Both the position numbers and the translations under genes were made by a program. The notes under the pieces are model-generated. The model did no database searches. It worked only from the letters and a program-made list of their open reading frames with translations, and was not told the origin of the DNA. Shown here piece after piece: positions 34,623-43,455 of a DNA stretch of 64,000 nt (position 1 is the stretch's first letter; the number at the start of each line of letters is the position of its first letter). Source of the DNA: an uncultured Clostridia bacterium. GTDB taxonomy: Bacteria; Bacillota; Clostridia; TANB77; CAG-508. The DNA lies in contig CAKPKE010000004.1 of NCBI GenBank assembly GCA_934167095.1, forward strand, positions 1 through 64,000. The letters are read 5' to 3'.

Positions 34623-35378
34623 ATGAAGTTGATTTCGTGGAATGTAAATGGCTTAAGAGCAGCTATTAACAAAGGTTTTAATGACTTTTTTGATAGCATA
34701 AATGCTGATGTATTTTGTATTCAAGAAACAAAGTTGCAACCTGAACAAATAAAATTTGAAAAAGAAGGTTACAAACAATATTGGAATAGCGCTGTAAAAA
34801 AAGGATACTCTGGAACAGCAGTATTTACAAAAATAGAGCCTATAAATGTAAGTTATGGCATTGGAATAGAAGAACATGATCAAGAAGGAAGAGTAATTAC
34901 ACTAGAATTTGAAAAATTTTATTTAGTAAATTGCTATACACCAAACTCTAAACGAGAACTTGAAAGACTTGATTATAGACAAGTTTGGGAGGATAACTTT
35001 AGAGAATATTTAGTAAAATTAAATAATGCAAAACCTGTTATTTTATGTGGTGATTTAAATGTAGCTCATAAAGAAATTGACCTAAAAAATCCAAGCTCTA
35101 ATCATCATAATGCAGGATTTACAGATGAAGAACGAGAAAAAATGACACAGTTATTAGATGCGGGGTTTGTAGACTCATTTAGATATAAATATCCAGATAA
35201 AACTGGCGAATATTCTTGGTGGTCATATATGTTTCACGCAAGAGAAAATAATGCTGGCTGGAGAATTGATTATTTCATAGTTTCGAATAAAATAAAAGAA
35301 AAAATTATTGATGCAAAAATTCATCAAGAGGTGTTAGGAAGTGACCATTGCCCTGTTGAATTAGAAATTAATATATAA
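34623..35378 (+). CDS. exoA: Exodeoxyribonuclease III (AP endonuclease)
   Basis: The 251-residue protein shows all the ExoIII motifs: SWNVNGLRAA at the start, IQETKLQ with the metal-binding Glu, NCYTPN, LCGDLNVAHKEIDL, and the closing GSDHCPVELE with catalytic His. It cuts DNA 5' to abasic sites and trims 3' ends in base-excision repair. AAGGAAG precedes ATG 34623; the longer upstream frame has no site. It is transcribed from its own promoter. Confidence 0.95.
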   Translation: MKLISWNVNGLRAAINKGFNDFFDSINADVFCIQETKLQPEQIKFEKEGYKQYWNSAVKKGYSGTAVFTKIEPINVSYGIGIEEHDQEGRVITLEFEKFYLVNCYTPNSKRELERLDYRQVWEDNFREYLVKLNNAKPVILCGDLNVAHKEIDLKNPSSNHHNAGFTDEEREKMTQLLDAGFVDSFRYKYPDKTGEYSWWSYMFHARENNAGWRIDYFIVSNKIKEKIIDAKIHQEVLGSDHCPVELEINI

Positions 35379-35427
35379 AACGAGCCTTGCAAAAAAGTTA
35401 GTACAGGCAAGAAAGGATAAATTAATT

Positions 35428-36588
35428 ATGAAAAAAGAAAACGCAGTAAAAAAGTGGCTTTTCTGGTTTGGACTTGGTGTGGCAATAATTCTTGTATATA
35501 ACATTTTAGGAAATTTTACAAAAGTCACAGATTGGATAGGAAATCTTTTAAGAACACTTATGCCATTTATCATTGGTATATTAATAGCATATTTATTATA
35601 TCTACCTTGTAGAAAAGTAGAAAGCATACTAAAAAAGACTAAAAAGAAAAAATTTTTAAATAAGCACGCAAGAGGCTTATCAATAACAACTGTTTATATA
35701 ATTACAGCAATTATTATAGTAATAATTATAAATGTAATTATGCCATCAGTAGTTGAAAGCTTTACAGAACTTGTAACAAATATACCCAATTATTATAACA
35801 CAGTAGTTGAAAAAATAAATGAATTACCAGATGACAATATTTTAAAAACAGAGCAAGCTAAAAATGTTATAGACAGCATTAAAAATATTGATTGGAATGA
35901 ATTATTTAATTTTGAAAGAATTCAAACATATATTGCAAGTGCAATGTCAGCTGTAAGAACAATTATGGATGTATGTATATCTTTTATAGTATCAATATAT
36001 ATTCTAGCACAAAGAAAACAAATAGTAGCATTTTTAGCAAGATTAACGCATGCAATATTTAATGAAAAAGCATATTACAAAATAAGAAAATGTTTCAACA
36101 ACGGTAATGAGATATTCTTTAAATTCCTAACAAGTCAAATAATTGATGCAATTATAGTTGGAGTGCTAGTTTCTATAGGGCTTTCAATTATAAATGTAAA
36201 ATATGCAATTCTTTTAGGATTTATAATAGGATTATTTAACTTAATTCCGTACTTTGGAGCGATTATAGGAGTTGTATTGTCAATACTTATAACAATACTT
36301 ACAGGAGGAATAGGAAAAGCTGCAGTAATGACTGTTGTAGTAATAGTTCTTCAACAAATTGATGCAAATATTATAAACCCTAAAATAGTAGGCGATTCTT
36401 TAAACATCAGCCCATTGCTTGTAATTTTTGCAGTAACAATAGGTGGAGCATACTTTGGTGTACTTGGAATGTTTTTAGCAGTTCCTGTGTTTACTGTTAT
36501 AAAAATGCTAATAGAGGACTTTGTTGATGAAAGAGAAACTAAAAAATGTCAAAGTGGTATTGACAAAGACGGCTTAGGTAGGTTATAA
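35428..36588 (+). CDS. AI-2E-family (PerM/YdiK-like) membrane transporter
   Basis: The 386-residue protein has about seven to eight membrane helices in the family pattern: two helices at the N-terminus, a soluble loop (about 105-175) and a C-terminal bundle. The bundle includes LGFIIGLFNLIPYFGAIIG and the conserved QQIDANIINPKIVGDSLNIS. Family members include exporters of autoinducer-2 and Na+/H+ antiporters; the substrate here is not known. AAAGGAT lies before ATG 35428. Confidence 0.9.
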   Translation: MKKENAVKKWLFWFGLGVAIILVYNILGNFTKVTDWIGNLLRTLMPFIIGILIAYLLYLPCRKVESILKKTKKKKFLNKHARGLSITTVYIITAIIIVIIINVIMPSVVESFTELVTNIPNYYNTVVEKINELPDDNILKTEQAKNVIDSIKNIDWNELFNFERIQTYIASAMSAVRTIMDVCISFIVSIYILAQRKQIVAFLARLTHAIFNEKAYYKIRKCFNNGNEIFFKFLTSQIIDAIIVGVLVSIGLSIINVKYAILLGFIIGLFNLIPYFGAIIGVVLSILITILTGGIGKAAVMTVVVIVLQQIDANIINPKIVGDSLNISPLLVIFAVTIGGAYFGVLGMFLAVPVFTVIKMLIEDFVDERETKKCQSGIDKDGLGRL

Positions 36589-36671
36589 TAAAAAAGTGTA
36601 AAAATTACATATAAAGGATAGTAATTCCAGACGAATGCAATAGTGGATGCAGCGGAAGGAGGGGAATATAG

Positions 36672-36842
36672 ATGTCAGAAGTTAAAGTAAATAATGGAAA
36701 TATAGAAGATGCCTTAAAAAGATTTAAAAGACAATGCGCTAGAAATGGAGTATTACAAGAGGTACGTAAAAGAGAACATTATGAAAAACCTAGTGTAAAA
36801 AGAAAGAAAAAATCAGAGGCAGCTAGAAAAAGAAAATTTTAA
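36672..36842 (+). CDS. rpsU: Small ribosomal subunit protein bS21
   Basis: A 56-residue basic protein reads [20 protein letters not shown] with [20 protein letters not shown] and an Arg/Lys tail (ARKRKF). This is typical bS21, which contacts the 3' end of 16S rRNA in the 30S subunit. GGAGGGG precedes ATG 36672. It is followed by a strong terminator and then yqeY, the conserved partner in Firmicutes. Confidence 0.95.
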   Translation: MSEVKVNNGNIEDALKRFKRQCARNGVLQEVRKREHYEKPSVKRKKKSEAARKRKF

Positions 36843-36855
36843 TTAAAAATAGAAA

Positions 36856-36910
36856 AGAGGCGTTTTCAAAATATAATTTTATATTTTAGAAAAACGCCTT
36901 TTAGTTTTTT
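36856..36910 (+). terminator. Terminator after rpsU
   Basis: AGGCGTTTT and AAAACGCCT are perfect 9-bp arms with a 24-nt loop, followed by TTTTAGTTTTTT. Confidence 0.75.
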
Positions 36911-36925
36911 AAGGAGGAATAAAAA

Positions 36926-37366
36926 ATGTTAAAAGAAAAATTATTAGAAGATTTAAAATCAGCAATGAAGGAGAAAAATGTAAATAAGAAAAATGCTGTT
37001 CAAATGGTAAGAACTGCTATATTACAAATCGAAAAAGATAAAGGAATTCAAGTAACTGATGAGCAAATAATAGATATTATCGCTAAAGAAGTAAAAAAGA
37101 GAAAAGACAGTCTTGCTGATTTTGAAAGAGCTCAAAGACAGGACCTAATTGACCAAATAAATGAAGAAATTGCAACACTTGAAGGATATCTACCAAAACA
37201 ATTATCTGATGATGAATTAGAATCAAAAATAAAGGAAATAATACAAAAAGTAGATGCAAAAGACATAAAAGATTTAGGAAAAGTTATGAAAGAAGCAAAA
37301 GCTGAAATTGGAGCTCAAGCAGATGGAAGAAGAATAAATGAAGTAGTAAGAAAATTACTTGCATAA
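36926..37366 (+). CDS. yqeY: GatB/YqeY-domain protein
   Basis: The 146-residue protein matches YqeY. The N-terminal helical domain starts MLKEKLLEDLKSAMKEKNVN, and RKDSLADFERAQRQDLIDQ follows. The C-terminal tail domain (about 90-146, YLPKQLSDDELESKI) resembles that of GatB and is thought to bind tRNA. The exact role is unknown. AAGGAGG lies before ATG 36926. The rpsU-yqeY arrangement is conserved in Firmicutes. Confidence 0.93.
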   Translation: MLKEKLLEDLKSAMKEKNVNKKNAVQMVRTAILQIEKDKGIQVTDEQIIDIIAKEVKKRKDSLADFERAQRQDLIDQINEEIATLEGYLPKQLSDDELESKIKEIIQKVDAKDIKDLGKVMKEAKAEIGAQADGRRINEVVRKLLA

Positions 37367-37393
37367 AATGAATACACAAAAGGAGGAAAAAGT

Positions 37394-38674
37394 GTGGATA
37401 AAGTAACTTCAATAGAGTTAAAAAAAGAAATAAAGCTTCATATTATAAATACTAATAAATTTAAAACAAATTTAATATCAGTATTCTTAACAAGCAAATT
37501 ATCAAGAGAAACTATTACTAAAAAAGCATTAATACTTTCTATCTTAAGAAGAGGAAATAATACATTAAAAACGCAAGAAGAAATAAACGCAAAACTTGAA
37601 GATTTATATGGTGCAGAATGTGATTGTGGAATAGACAAAAACGGAGATAATCATATTTCAAAATTTTATATAGAAACCTTAAATGATAACTATATATTAA
37701 ATAATGAAAATATCTTTGAAGAGGCAATTCAAGTATTATTTGATATAATATTTAATCCAATCTCTGAAAATAATAAATTTAAAGATGAATACTTTGAAGG
37801 CGAAAAAGAAACTTTAAAACAAATAATTGAAGCAAGAAAGGATAATAAAAGAGCTTACAGTACAATAAGATGTATCGAAGAAATGTACAAAGATGAACCT
37901 TATGGACTATATAAATATGGCTATGTAGAAGACTTAGAAAAAATAACTAATGAGGAATTATTTGAAGAATACAAAAATCTTATTAATAATTCTAAAATAG
38001 ATATATTCGTTTCTGGAAATATTGACGAGCAAAAAGTAGAAGAAATCTTCAAAAACAATAAATATATTAAAGAACTTTGCAAAAGAGAATATGTGCTTCC
38101 AGAAGAAGTAAATAAAGAAACCAAAACAAAAACAGTAATTGAGAAAACAAATGTTGCTCAAGGAAATCTAAATATAGGAATGAAAGTTAATAATATCTCA
38201 AAAGATGATGTGGCAAAAGTTGCAGTCTATAATGCTGTTTTAGGTGGAGGAGCAAACTCAAAATTGTTCCAAAATGTAAGAGAAAAAGCAAGTCTTGCAT
38301 ATTCTGCAGGTTCAATGTTTATAAAAACTAAAAAAACAATAATCATTAAATGTGGAATCGACCCAGAAAATTATGAAAAAACATTAAAAATAGTAAATAA
38401 ACAACTAGATGATATGAAAAATGGCGATTTTAGCGAAGAAGATATGAACAAAGCAAAAGAATTAATTGTTGCAAGTTGCAAATCAATGCAAGATGAACAA
38501 GATTCAGAACTATCATATTACTTTAATAAAGAATTAAATGAAGAAAAAACAACAATAGAAAACTATATTGCAGATGTACAAGCTGTTTCTAAAGAAGATG
38601 TAATAAATGTTGCAAATAATGTAAAAACAGACACAATTTATTTTTTAACAAAGGAGGAAAATGCTAATGAATAA
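37394..38674 (+). CDS. yfmF: M16-family protein YfmF-like (non-catalytic subunit)
   Basis: The 426-residue M16 (pitrilysin) fold protein lacks HxxEH where the catalytic site would be (the region reads ILSILRRGNNTLKTQEEINA). It keeps the C-terminal R/Y-type segment LFQNVREKASLAYSAGS. M16 proteins often work as a pair of one inactive and one active subunit, and the active partner is the next gene. In Firmicutes the yfmF/yfmH pair is linked with 5-aminopentanol modification of EF-P. A GTG start at 37394 follows AAGGAGG. Confidence 0.88.
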   Translation: MDKVTSIELKKEIKLHIINTNKFKTNLISVFLTSKLSRETITKKALILSILRRGNNTLKTQEEINAKLEDLYGAECDCGIDKNGDNHISKFYIETLNDNYILNNENIFEEAIQVLFDIIFNPISENNKFKDEYFEGEKETLKQIIEARKDNKRAYSTIRCIEEMYKDEPYGLYKYGYVEDLEKITNEELFEEYKNLINNSKIDIFVSGNIDEQKVEEIFKNNKYIKELCKREYVLPEEVNKETKTKTVIEKTNVAQGNLNIGMKVNNISKDDVAKVAVYNAVLGGGANSKLFQNVREKASLAYSAGSMFIKTKKTIIIKCGIDPENYEKTLKIVNKQLDDMKNGDFSEEDMNKAKELIVASCKSMQDEQDSELSYYFNKELNEEKTTIENYIADVQAVSKEDVINVANNVKTDTIYFLTKEENANE

Positions 38675-39938
38675 AATAGAAAATAACAAAATTTCAGAAG
38701 TATGCTATGAAGAAATGTTAGAAAATGGATTGCAAGTAATGATTATTCCAAAAAAGAATATTCAAAAGAAATATATTATCTGGGCAACTAAATTTGGTTC
38801 TATTGATAATACTTTTATAGACCAAGAAACAGGAAATAAAGTATCTGTGCCAGATGGAATAGCACATTTTTTAGAGCATAAAATGTTTGAACAAAAAAAT
38901 GGAGTAGACAGCCTTTATAAGTTAATGGCTTTAGGAATTGACGCAAATGCATATACTACAAATGACCATACAGCTTATTTATTTGAATGTAGCGACCATT
39001 TTTATGAGGGCTTAGATGAACTTATGGACTATGTTCAAAATCCATACTATACAGACCAAAATGTAGAAAAAGAAAAAGGCATAATAGGCCAAGAAATAAG
39101 AATGTATGAAGATGATCCATCTTGGCGACTTTATATAAATACAATGAACTGCTTATATACAAATAATCCTATAAAAATAGATATAGCAGGAACAGAAGAA
39201 AGCATTGCTCCGATAAATCCAGAAATGCTTTATACATGCTATAATAATTTCTATCATCCAAGTAATATGGTATTAGTAGTTGTTGGTGATTTTGAACCAG
39301 AAGAATTACTAAAAGAAATAAAAAATAGACTACTTCCAAAACAAAAAAGAGGCGAGATTAAAAGAATTTATCCAGATGAGCCTGAAACAATAAATAAAAA
39401 AGAGCAAAAAGATGTAATGGGAGTAAGCAAGCCTCTATTCATGATAGGAATAAAAGATGATATATTAGGAACTGCTGTCGAAAAAGTAAGAAAACATATA
39501 GCAATCGAAATAATACTAAGTATGCTTGTCGGAAAAAGCTCAAAATTATTTGCGAAACTATATGATGAAGGACTACTTTTAAGTGAACCATCAATGGAAT
39601 ATGAGTTTTCAAAGAAATATGCTCATGTATTAATTGCTGCTCAATCAAAAGATCCAAATAAAGTTTATGCAGAAATAATGAAAGAAGTAGAAGTAATGAA
39701 ACAAAAAGGTTTGGACAAAGAAAAATTTGAAAGAGCAAAGAAAAAAATATATGGTGACTATGTGGTCGAATATAATAATGTTGCTGATATTGGCAGAATG
39801 TTTGCATCAGACTATGTAAAAGGAATAAATAGTTTTGACTATATAAACGAATTTGATAGCGTTGATGAAAAATTTGTAATGCAAATATTAAATAATGTAT
39901 TTAATAGCAAAAAAGCAGCAATTTCAATAGTTGAATAA
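38667..39938 (+). CDS. yfmH: M16-family metallopeptidase YfmH-like (catalytic subunit)
   Basis: The 423-residue protein has the zinc-binding motif HFLEH at about residue 68, with the downstream Glu in a helix near EKGIIGQEIRMYEDDP. This completes the HxxEH-Ex(n)E site of inverzincins. It overlaps yfmF by 8 bp, indicating coupled translation of a heterodimer. ATG 38667 sits at proper distance from AGGAGG; the earlier ATG 38661 is too close. Processing linked to EF-P modification is known for the family, not shown here. Confidence 0.9.
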   Translation: MNKIENNKISEVCYEEMLENGLQVMIIPKKNIQKKYIIWATKFGSIDNTFIDQETGNKVSVPDGIAHFLEHKMFEQKNGVDSLYKLMALGIDANAYTTNDHTAYLFECSDHFYEGLDELMDYVQNPYYTDQNVEKEKGIIGQEIRMYEDDPSWRLYINTMNCLYTNNPIKIDIAGTEESIAPINPEMLYTCYNNFYHPSNMVLVVVGDFEPEELLKEIKNRLLPKQKRGEIKRIYPDEPETINKKEQKDVMGVSKPLFMIGIKDDILGTAVEKVRKHIAIEIILSMLVGKSSKLFAKLYDEGLLLSEPSMEYEFSKKYAHVLIAAQSKDPNKVYAEIMKEVEVMKQKGLDKEKFERAKKKIYGDYVVEYNNVADIGRMFASDYVKGINSFDYINEFDSVDEKFVMQILNNVFNSKKAAISIVE

Positions 39939-40244
39939 TTTAAAAATAAAAGTATATATTAAGAAAAATGTTTGAAAAAATATTAACTTATATAAAAATA
40001 ATTGGCTTTAGTGTTGATAAGAATTGCAATGCTAGAGCTTATTTTTTGTCAAAATATTAGATATATTTGTAGATTTTTGCTAAAAAAATAGGAAAATAAA
40101 AAATATAGTAAAATTAGCTTGAAATATGACACACGAAAAATGCCAAAAACCCTTAAAAATAGCACATTTTCATTGACGAAAAATAAAGAATATGGTATTT
40201 TAAATGTAATGAAATGTGTGAAAAATAAGAAAGGGGAGAAAAAT
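39939..40244. other. Gap before the Spo0E-like gene
   Basis: No ORF is seen beyond short frames. It contains a possible promoter TTGACG-17-TATTTT (40173-40201) and two Spo0A-box-like stretches (TTTGTCAAAA near 40045, TTGACGAAAA near 40173). These would suit Spo0A feedback on a Spo0E-type gene but are weak matches. Confidence 0.35.
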
Positions 40245-40397
40245 ATGTTGGATAATGAAATTTGCAAATTGAGGGAAAAATTAAATAATAGCATATTAGA
40301 GGGGAAAGACTATGAAATAATTTTAAATCTGAGTGTAGAACTGGATGACCTAATTGCCCAGTATTATAAAGAAAACGTTGTAGGAGGCGAAGTTTAA
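40245..40397 (+). CDS. Spo0E-like aspartyl-phosphate phosphatase
   Basis: The 50-residue protein has the Spo0E signature SVELDDLIAQYY preceded by a helix (CKLREKLNNSILEG). Spo0E-type proteins dephosphorylate Spo0A and so delay sporulation. GGGGAG precedes ATG 40245; the longer frame from 40119 has a poor start. The family's SxExxD core is intact. Confidence 0.85.
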   Translation: MLDNEICKLREKLNNSILEGKDYEIILNLSVELDDLIAQYYKENVVGGEV

Positions 40398-40424
40398 ACG
40401 ATAAATAAATTTTGAAAAAATGTA

Positions 40425-40453
40425 TTGACTTATTTTTTCTTATTATTTATAAT
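40425..40453 (+). promoter_or_regulatory. Promoter at the head of the secretion locus
   Basis: TTGACT (40425-40430), a 17-bp spacer and TATAAT (40448-40453), 37 bp before the first pilin-like gene. Confidence 0.8.
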
Positions 40454-40489
40454 TAAGTTATTATATGAAAATAAGTGGGTGAGAAGAAA

Positions 40490-40873
40490 GTGAAAAAAGC
40501 ATTAAAAGCAATTTTAAATTTAATATGTATAGGTTTTATTATAATGAATGTAATGACACTTATTTCGTATGCATCACCAGATATAATCGATCCAAATAAA
40601 GTTATAAATGGAACACAAAACATAGAAACACCATCTCAAATGACTGATAGAGTAAAAACTGTATTAGGAATAATCCAATTAATAGGAAGTGTGTTTGCTG
40701 TAGTTACAATCCTATTAATAGGAATTAAATATATAACAGGTAGTGTTGAATCAAAAGCTGAATACAAAAAAGTTATGATTCCGTATTTAGTAGGTGCAAT
40801 ATTATTATTTTGTACTACAAATCTAGTTCCATTAATTTATAATATGATTCAGTCAGCTACAGAAAATATATAA
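40490..40873 (+). CDS. VirB2/TrbC-like pilin subunit, copy 1
   Basis: The 127-residue protein has an N-terminal signal helix (about 5-25) and a short exported stretch. Two further membrane helices are separated by a basic cytoplasmic hairpin (GIKYITGSVESKAEYKKVMI then PYLVGAILLF). This is the layout of TrbC/VirB2-type proteins of Gram-positive type IV systems. GTG 40490 is preferred over GTG 40475 because GGGTGAG lies between them. It is the first of three paralogues, with PYLVGA shared with copy 3. A role as pilus or inner channel subunit is inferred. Confidence 0.75.
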   Translation: MKKALKAILNLICIGFIIMNVMTLISYASPDIIDPNKVINGTQNIETPSQMTDRVKTVLGIIQLIGSVFAVVTILLIGIKYITGSVESKAEYKKVMIPYLVGAILLFCTTNLVPLIYNMIQSATENI

Positions 40874-40884
40874 TATGTAAACTA

Positions 40885-40913
40885 TTGAAAAATAGTAAAA
40901 AGTGTTGTATAAT
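40885..40913 (+). promoter_or_regulatory. Separate promoter of pilin copy 2
   Basis: TTGAAA (40885-40890), a 17-bp spacer and TATAAT (40908-40913). Confidence 0.7.
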
Positions 40914-40931
40914 GGAAAATGAGGTAGTTAT

Positions 40932-41315
40932 ATGAAAAAAAATATGATAAAAATAATGCTAATAATATTAGCATTACTTCTGCTTGCTACTCCAATATGC
41001 ACAGCGGATTCACCACTTAACAAAACCTTTTCACAGGCGGATGATTTTCTAAATCAAGGAAATACAAGTGGTACAATAAATGAACAAAATATACTAGATA
41101 CATCAAATCTAGCATATAATATACTTATTGTAATTGGAATTGCAATTGCATTAATTTGGGGACTTGTACTAGGAATGAAATTTATGACAGGTGCAATTAC
41201 TGAAAAAGCCGAAGTAAAAAAAGATATTTTAATTTATTTGTTTGGTTGTATTTTAATATTTGCTGCTCCAGCAATATGGAAGTTAGTATTAAAAATGACA
41301 GAATCTATAAGATAA
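40932..41315 (+). CDS. VirB2/TrbC-like pilin subunit, copy 2
   Basis: The 127-residue protein has a signal helix (about 7-23, ALLLLATPICTA), a polar exported loop of about 45 residues, and two membrane helices around the hairpin GMKFMTGAITEKAEVKKDIL. It is more diverged than copies 1 and 3 (IYLFGCILIF in place of PYLVGA). Its own promoter suggests a level of expression different from copy 1. The order signal, loop and helix pair matches TrbC/VirB2-type proteins. Confidence 0.72.
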   Translation: MKKNMIKIMLIILALLLLATPICTADSPLNKTFSQADDFLNQGNTSGTINEQNILDTSNLAYNILIVIGIAIALIWGLVLGMKFMTGAITEKAEVKKDILIYLFGCILIFAAPAIWKLVLKMTESIR

Positions 41316-41387
41316 TTTAGTTATTAATATTCTCATACATAGAGTAAGGGATATATAAATAAAAGAAAAAATAAGGAGGAATAAAAT

Positions 41388-41759
41388 ATGAAAAAATCTC
41401 TTAAGATTGTTTCAATACTATTATTAGTTGCAATGATGCTAGTAATGTTTACTGGAATTGTAAATGCAGCAGGCGCATCTGATGTATTAAATGATTTACA
41501 AAAACCAGCAGACAATGTAAATTCTACTGAAATTACAAATCTAGGGAAAAACATTGTTGCTATTGTTCAAGTTGTTGGTGTTGTAATAGCAGTTGTTGTA
41601 ATACTTGTAATTGGTATTAAATACTTAATTGGTAGTGCTGAAGAAAAAGCAGAATACAAGAAGACAATGATACCATACTTAGTTGGTGCTGTACTTGTAT
41701 TTGCAGGTGCTACAATAGTAAATGTTGTATACAATGTAGTTACAGGATTAAATTCATAA
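41388..41759 (+). CDS. VirB2/TrbC-like pilin subunit, copy 3
   Basis: The 123-residue protein has a signal helix ending at NAAGA, a polar stretch, and two membrane helices around GIKYLIGSAEEKAEYKKTMI, then PYLVGAVLVFAGAT. AAGGAGG lies before ATG 41388 and a strong terminator follows, so the end of this mRNA is set here. That often marks the most abundant subunit. It is the best candidate for the main pilin. Confidence 0.75.
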   Translation: MKKSLKIVSILLLVAMMLVMFTGIVNAAGASDVLNDLQKPADNVNSTEITNLGKNIVAIVQVVGVVIAVVVILVIGIKYLIGSAEEKAEYKKTMIPYLVGAVLVFAGATIVNVVYNVVTGLNS

Positions 41760-41796
41760 TATTACATAAAACTTACAATAAATTTACAAAAAAATT

Positions 41797-41823
41797 AAAA
41801 GTGCATGAAAATGCACTTTTTTT
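41797..41823 (+). terminator. Terminator between the pilins and the ATPase genes
   Basis: AAAAGTGCAT, a GAAA loop and ATGCACTTTT run into seven T residues. This is a strong intrinsic terminator inside the locus. Confidence 0.9.
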
Positions 41824-41833
41824 GCGTTTTTTG

Positions 41834-41862
41834 TTACATTTTAGAACACTATATGATATAAT
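41834..41862 (+). promoter_or_regulatory. Internal promoter for the PrgI-VirB4-VirB6 genes
   Basis: TTACAT (41834-41839), a 17-bp spacer and extended -10 TGATATAAT (41854-41862). Confidence 0.65.
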
Positions 41863-41945
41863 TATAAATGGATAAAAATATTTTTGTAAAAAACATAAGA
41901 AAGGAGAACTATGTAAGTAAAAAAAACTTTCATAGAACTATAAAA

Positions 41946-42299
41946 ATGGGAACTTATAATGTACCTAGAAATGTAAAAGGTGAAGGAAGAATTCTATTTA
42001 TATTTACACCTAAAAGTTTAATTTATACTGTAATAGGCGTTGCAATTGGACTTTTGTTTTATTTTATATTTGCTATGATAAAACTAAAAGTAATAGGTGT
42101 AATTTTTGTGGTGCTATTTGCACTAATAGGATTAGGAATAGGTTCGTTAAAGGTACCAAGCATAGGCATAATAAAATCAACTAAAGTAGTAGCTGGCGAG
42201 AACATTGATGATGTAATAAAAAGAGCAGTACTATTTAAAAGAAAAGCAAACAAGATTTATGTGTATGATGATAAGGAGGTAAAAACAAATGACAAATAG
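41946..42299 (+). CDS. PrgI-family membrane protein
   Basis: The protein is about 117 residues and begins MGTYNVPRNVKGEGRILFIF, the usual start of PrgI proteins. Two membrane helices follow (about 28-48 and 53-72), then a soluble tail. PrgI is a small membrane component of Gram-positive type IV systems, placed just before VirB4. A longer frame starts at 41868, but that ATG lies about 6 bp after the -10 box, at the expected transcript start. Between them is AAAGGAG with ATG-TAA (41911-41916). The exact start is therefore uncertain. The gene overlaps the next by 11 bp. Confidence 0.75.
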   Translation: MGTYNVPRNVKGEGRILFIFTPKSLIYTVIGVAIGLLFYFIFAMIKLKVIGVIFVVLFALIGLGIGSLKVPSIGIIKSTKVVAGENIDDVIKRAVLFKRKANKIYVYDDKEVKTNDK

Positions 42300-43455
42300 T
42301 AGCACAGGTGGATTAACAATAATTTTATATATAATGATAGCTATAATGTTTTGTTTATTAATTGTTTTAGCATTAGTATATATAAACATGAAATTAAAAA
42401 CAAAGAAACCAGAAGATGATCAAATTGAAATGCAAAAAGCGAAAGCCAATTCTGCAAAAAAAATTAAAAACTTTACAATAAGTTCAATATTTGATTTTAT
42501 GGAATTTGACAAAATCGAAGATAATATGATTATTCAAAAAAAGGGTAATAGATATGTAATGGTAATTGATTGTCAAGGAATAAACTACGATTTAATGTCA
42601 CAAGCAGAAAAAGTTTCTGTAGAGGAAGGATTTGTACAATTTTTAAATACATTATCACATCCTGTTCAAATATATACACAAACAAGAAAAATAAATCTTG
42701 AAAGTAGCTTGCAAACATATAAACAAGAAGTTGATAAAGTAGAACAACAATTCCAAAAAGCTCAATATAAATATAGACAAGTAATGGAATCTCCAAATTC
42801 AACACAAGCACAAATAAAACAAGCTTTATATGAATATACAAAAGCTAAAAACTTATATGAGTATGGAAAGGATATTATATACAACACTGAAAGAATGAGC
42901 CTAAATAAAAATATTTTAAGTAAAAAATACTATGTTGTAATTTCTTATTATTCTGAAGAAGCAGGAAACGAAAATTTATCAAAAGAAGAAATAAGAGAGC
43001 TTGCATTCTCAGAATTATATACAAGAGCACAAGCTATAATAAGAGCACTTAGTGTATCTGGTGTTATGGGAAAGGTGATGTCATCAACAGAACTTGCTGA
43101 TTTATTATATGTTGCATATAACAGAGAAGATTCAGATTTATATGGAGTTGATAAAGCATTAAAAGCTGGATACAATGAAATGTATTCAACTGGTGAAGAT
43201 TACATGAACAAAAAAATGCAATTATTAGATGAAGAAATTGCAAGAGATGCAATGGATTTAGCTAATAACAAAGTAATTGAAGTTCAAAGCGAAAAACAAA
43301 AGGAATACTTAAATAAAGTAGAAACAAAAGATGATATAATTAATAATTTAGCTCAATTAATTATTGAGGAAAATGAAGCAATGCTTGGCAAAGATGTTGC
43401 CGAGAAAGCAAAAGATAAAGTAAGAAAGGAGAAAACAGGAAATGGCAAAAAATAA
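42289..43455 (+). CDS. VirB4 N-terminal-domain protein with membrane anchor
   Basis: The 388-residue protein has one membrane helix (about 9-32). A domain then resembles the N-terminal half of VirB4/TrbE (FDFMEFDKIEDNMIIQKKGN, RYVMVIDCQGINYDLMS). A Gln/Lys coiled-coil insertion lies at about 150-190, and a helical C-terminus is followed by charged residues. It has no Walker motifs. The ATPase half is the next gene, overlapping by 14 bp, so the VirB4 function appears split between two chains. AGGAGG sits before ATG 42289. Confidence 0.75.
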   Translation: MTNSSTGGLTIILYIMIAIMFCLLIVLALVYINMKLKTKKPEDDQIEMQKAKANSAKKIKNFTISSIFDFMEFDKIEDNMIIQKKGNRYVMVIDCQGINYDLMSQAEKVSVEEGFVQFLNTLSHPVQIYTQTRKINLESSLQTYKQEVDKVEQQFQKAQYKYRQVMESPNSTQAQIKQALYEYTKAKNLYEYGKDIIYNTERMSLNKNILSKKYYVVISYYSEEAGNENLSKEEIRELAFSELYTRAQAIIRALSVSGVMGKVMSSTELADLLYVAYNREDSDLYGVDKALKAGYNEMYSTGEDYMNKKMQLLDEEIARDAMDLANNKVIEVQSEKQKEYLNKVETKDDIINNLAQLIIEENEAMLGKDVAEKAKDKVRKEKTGNGKK

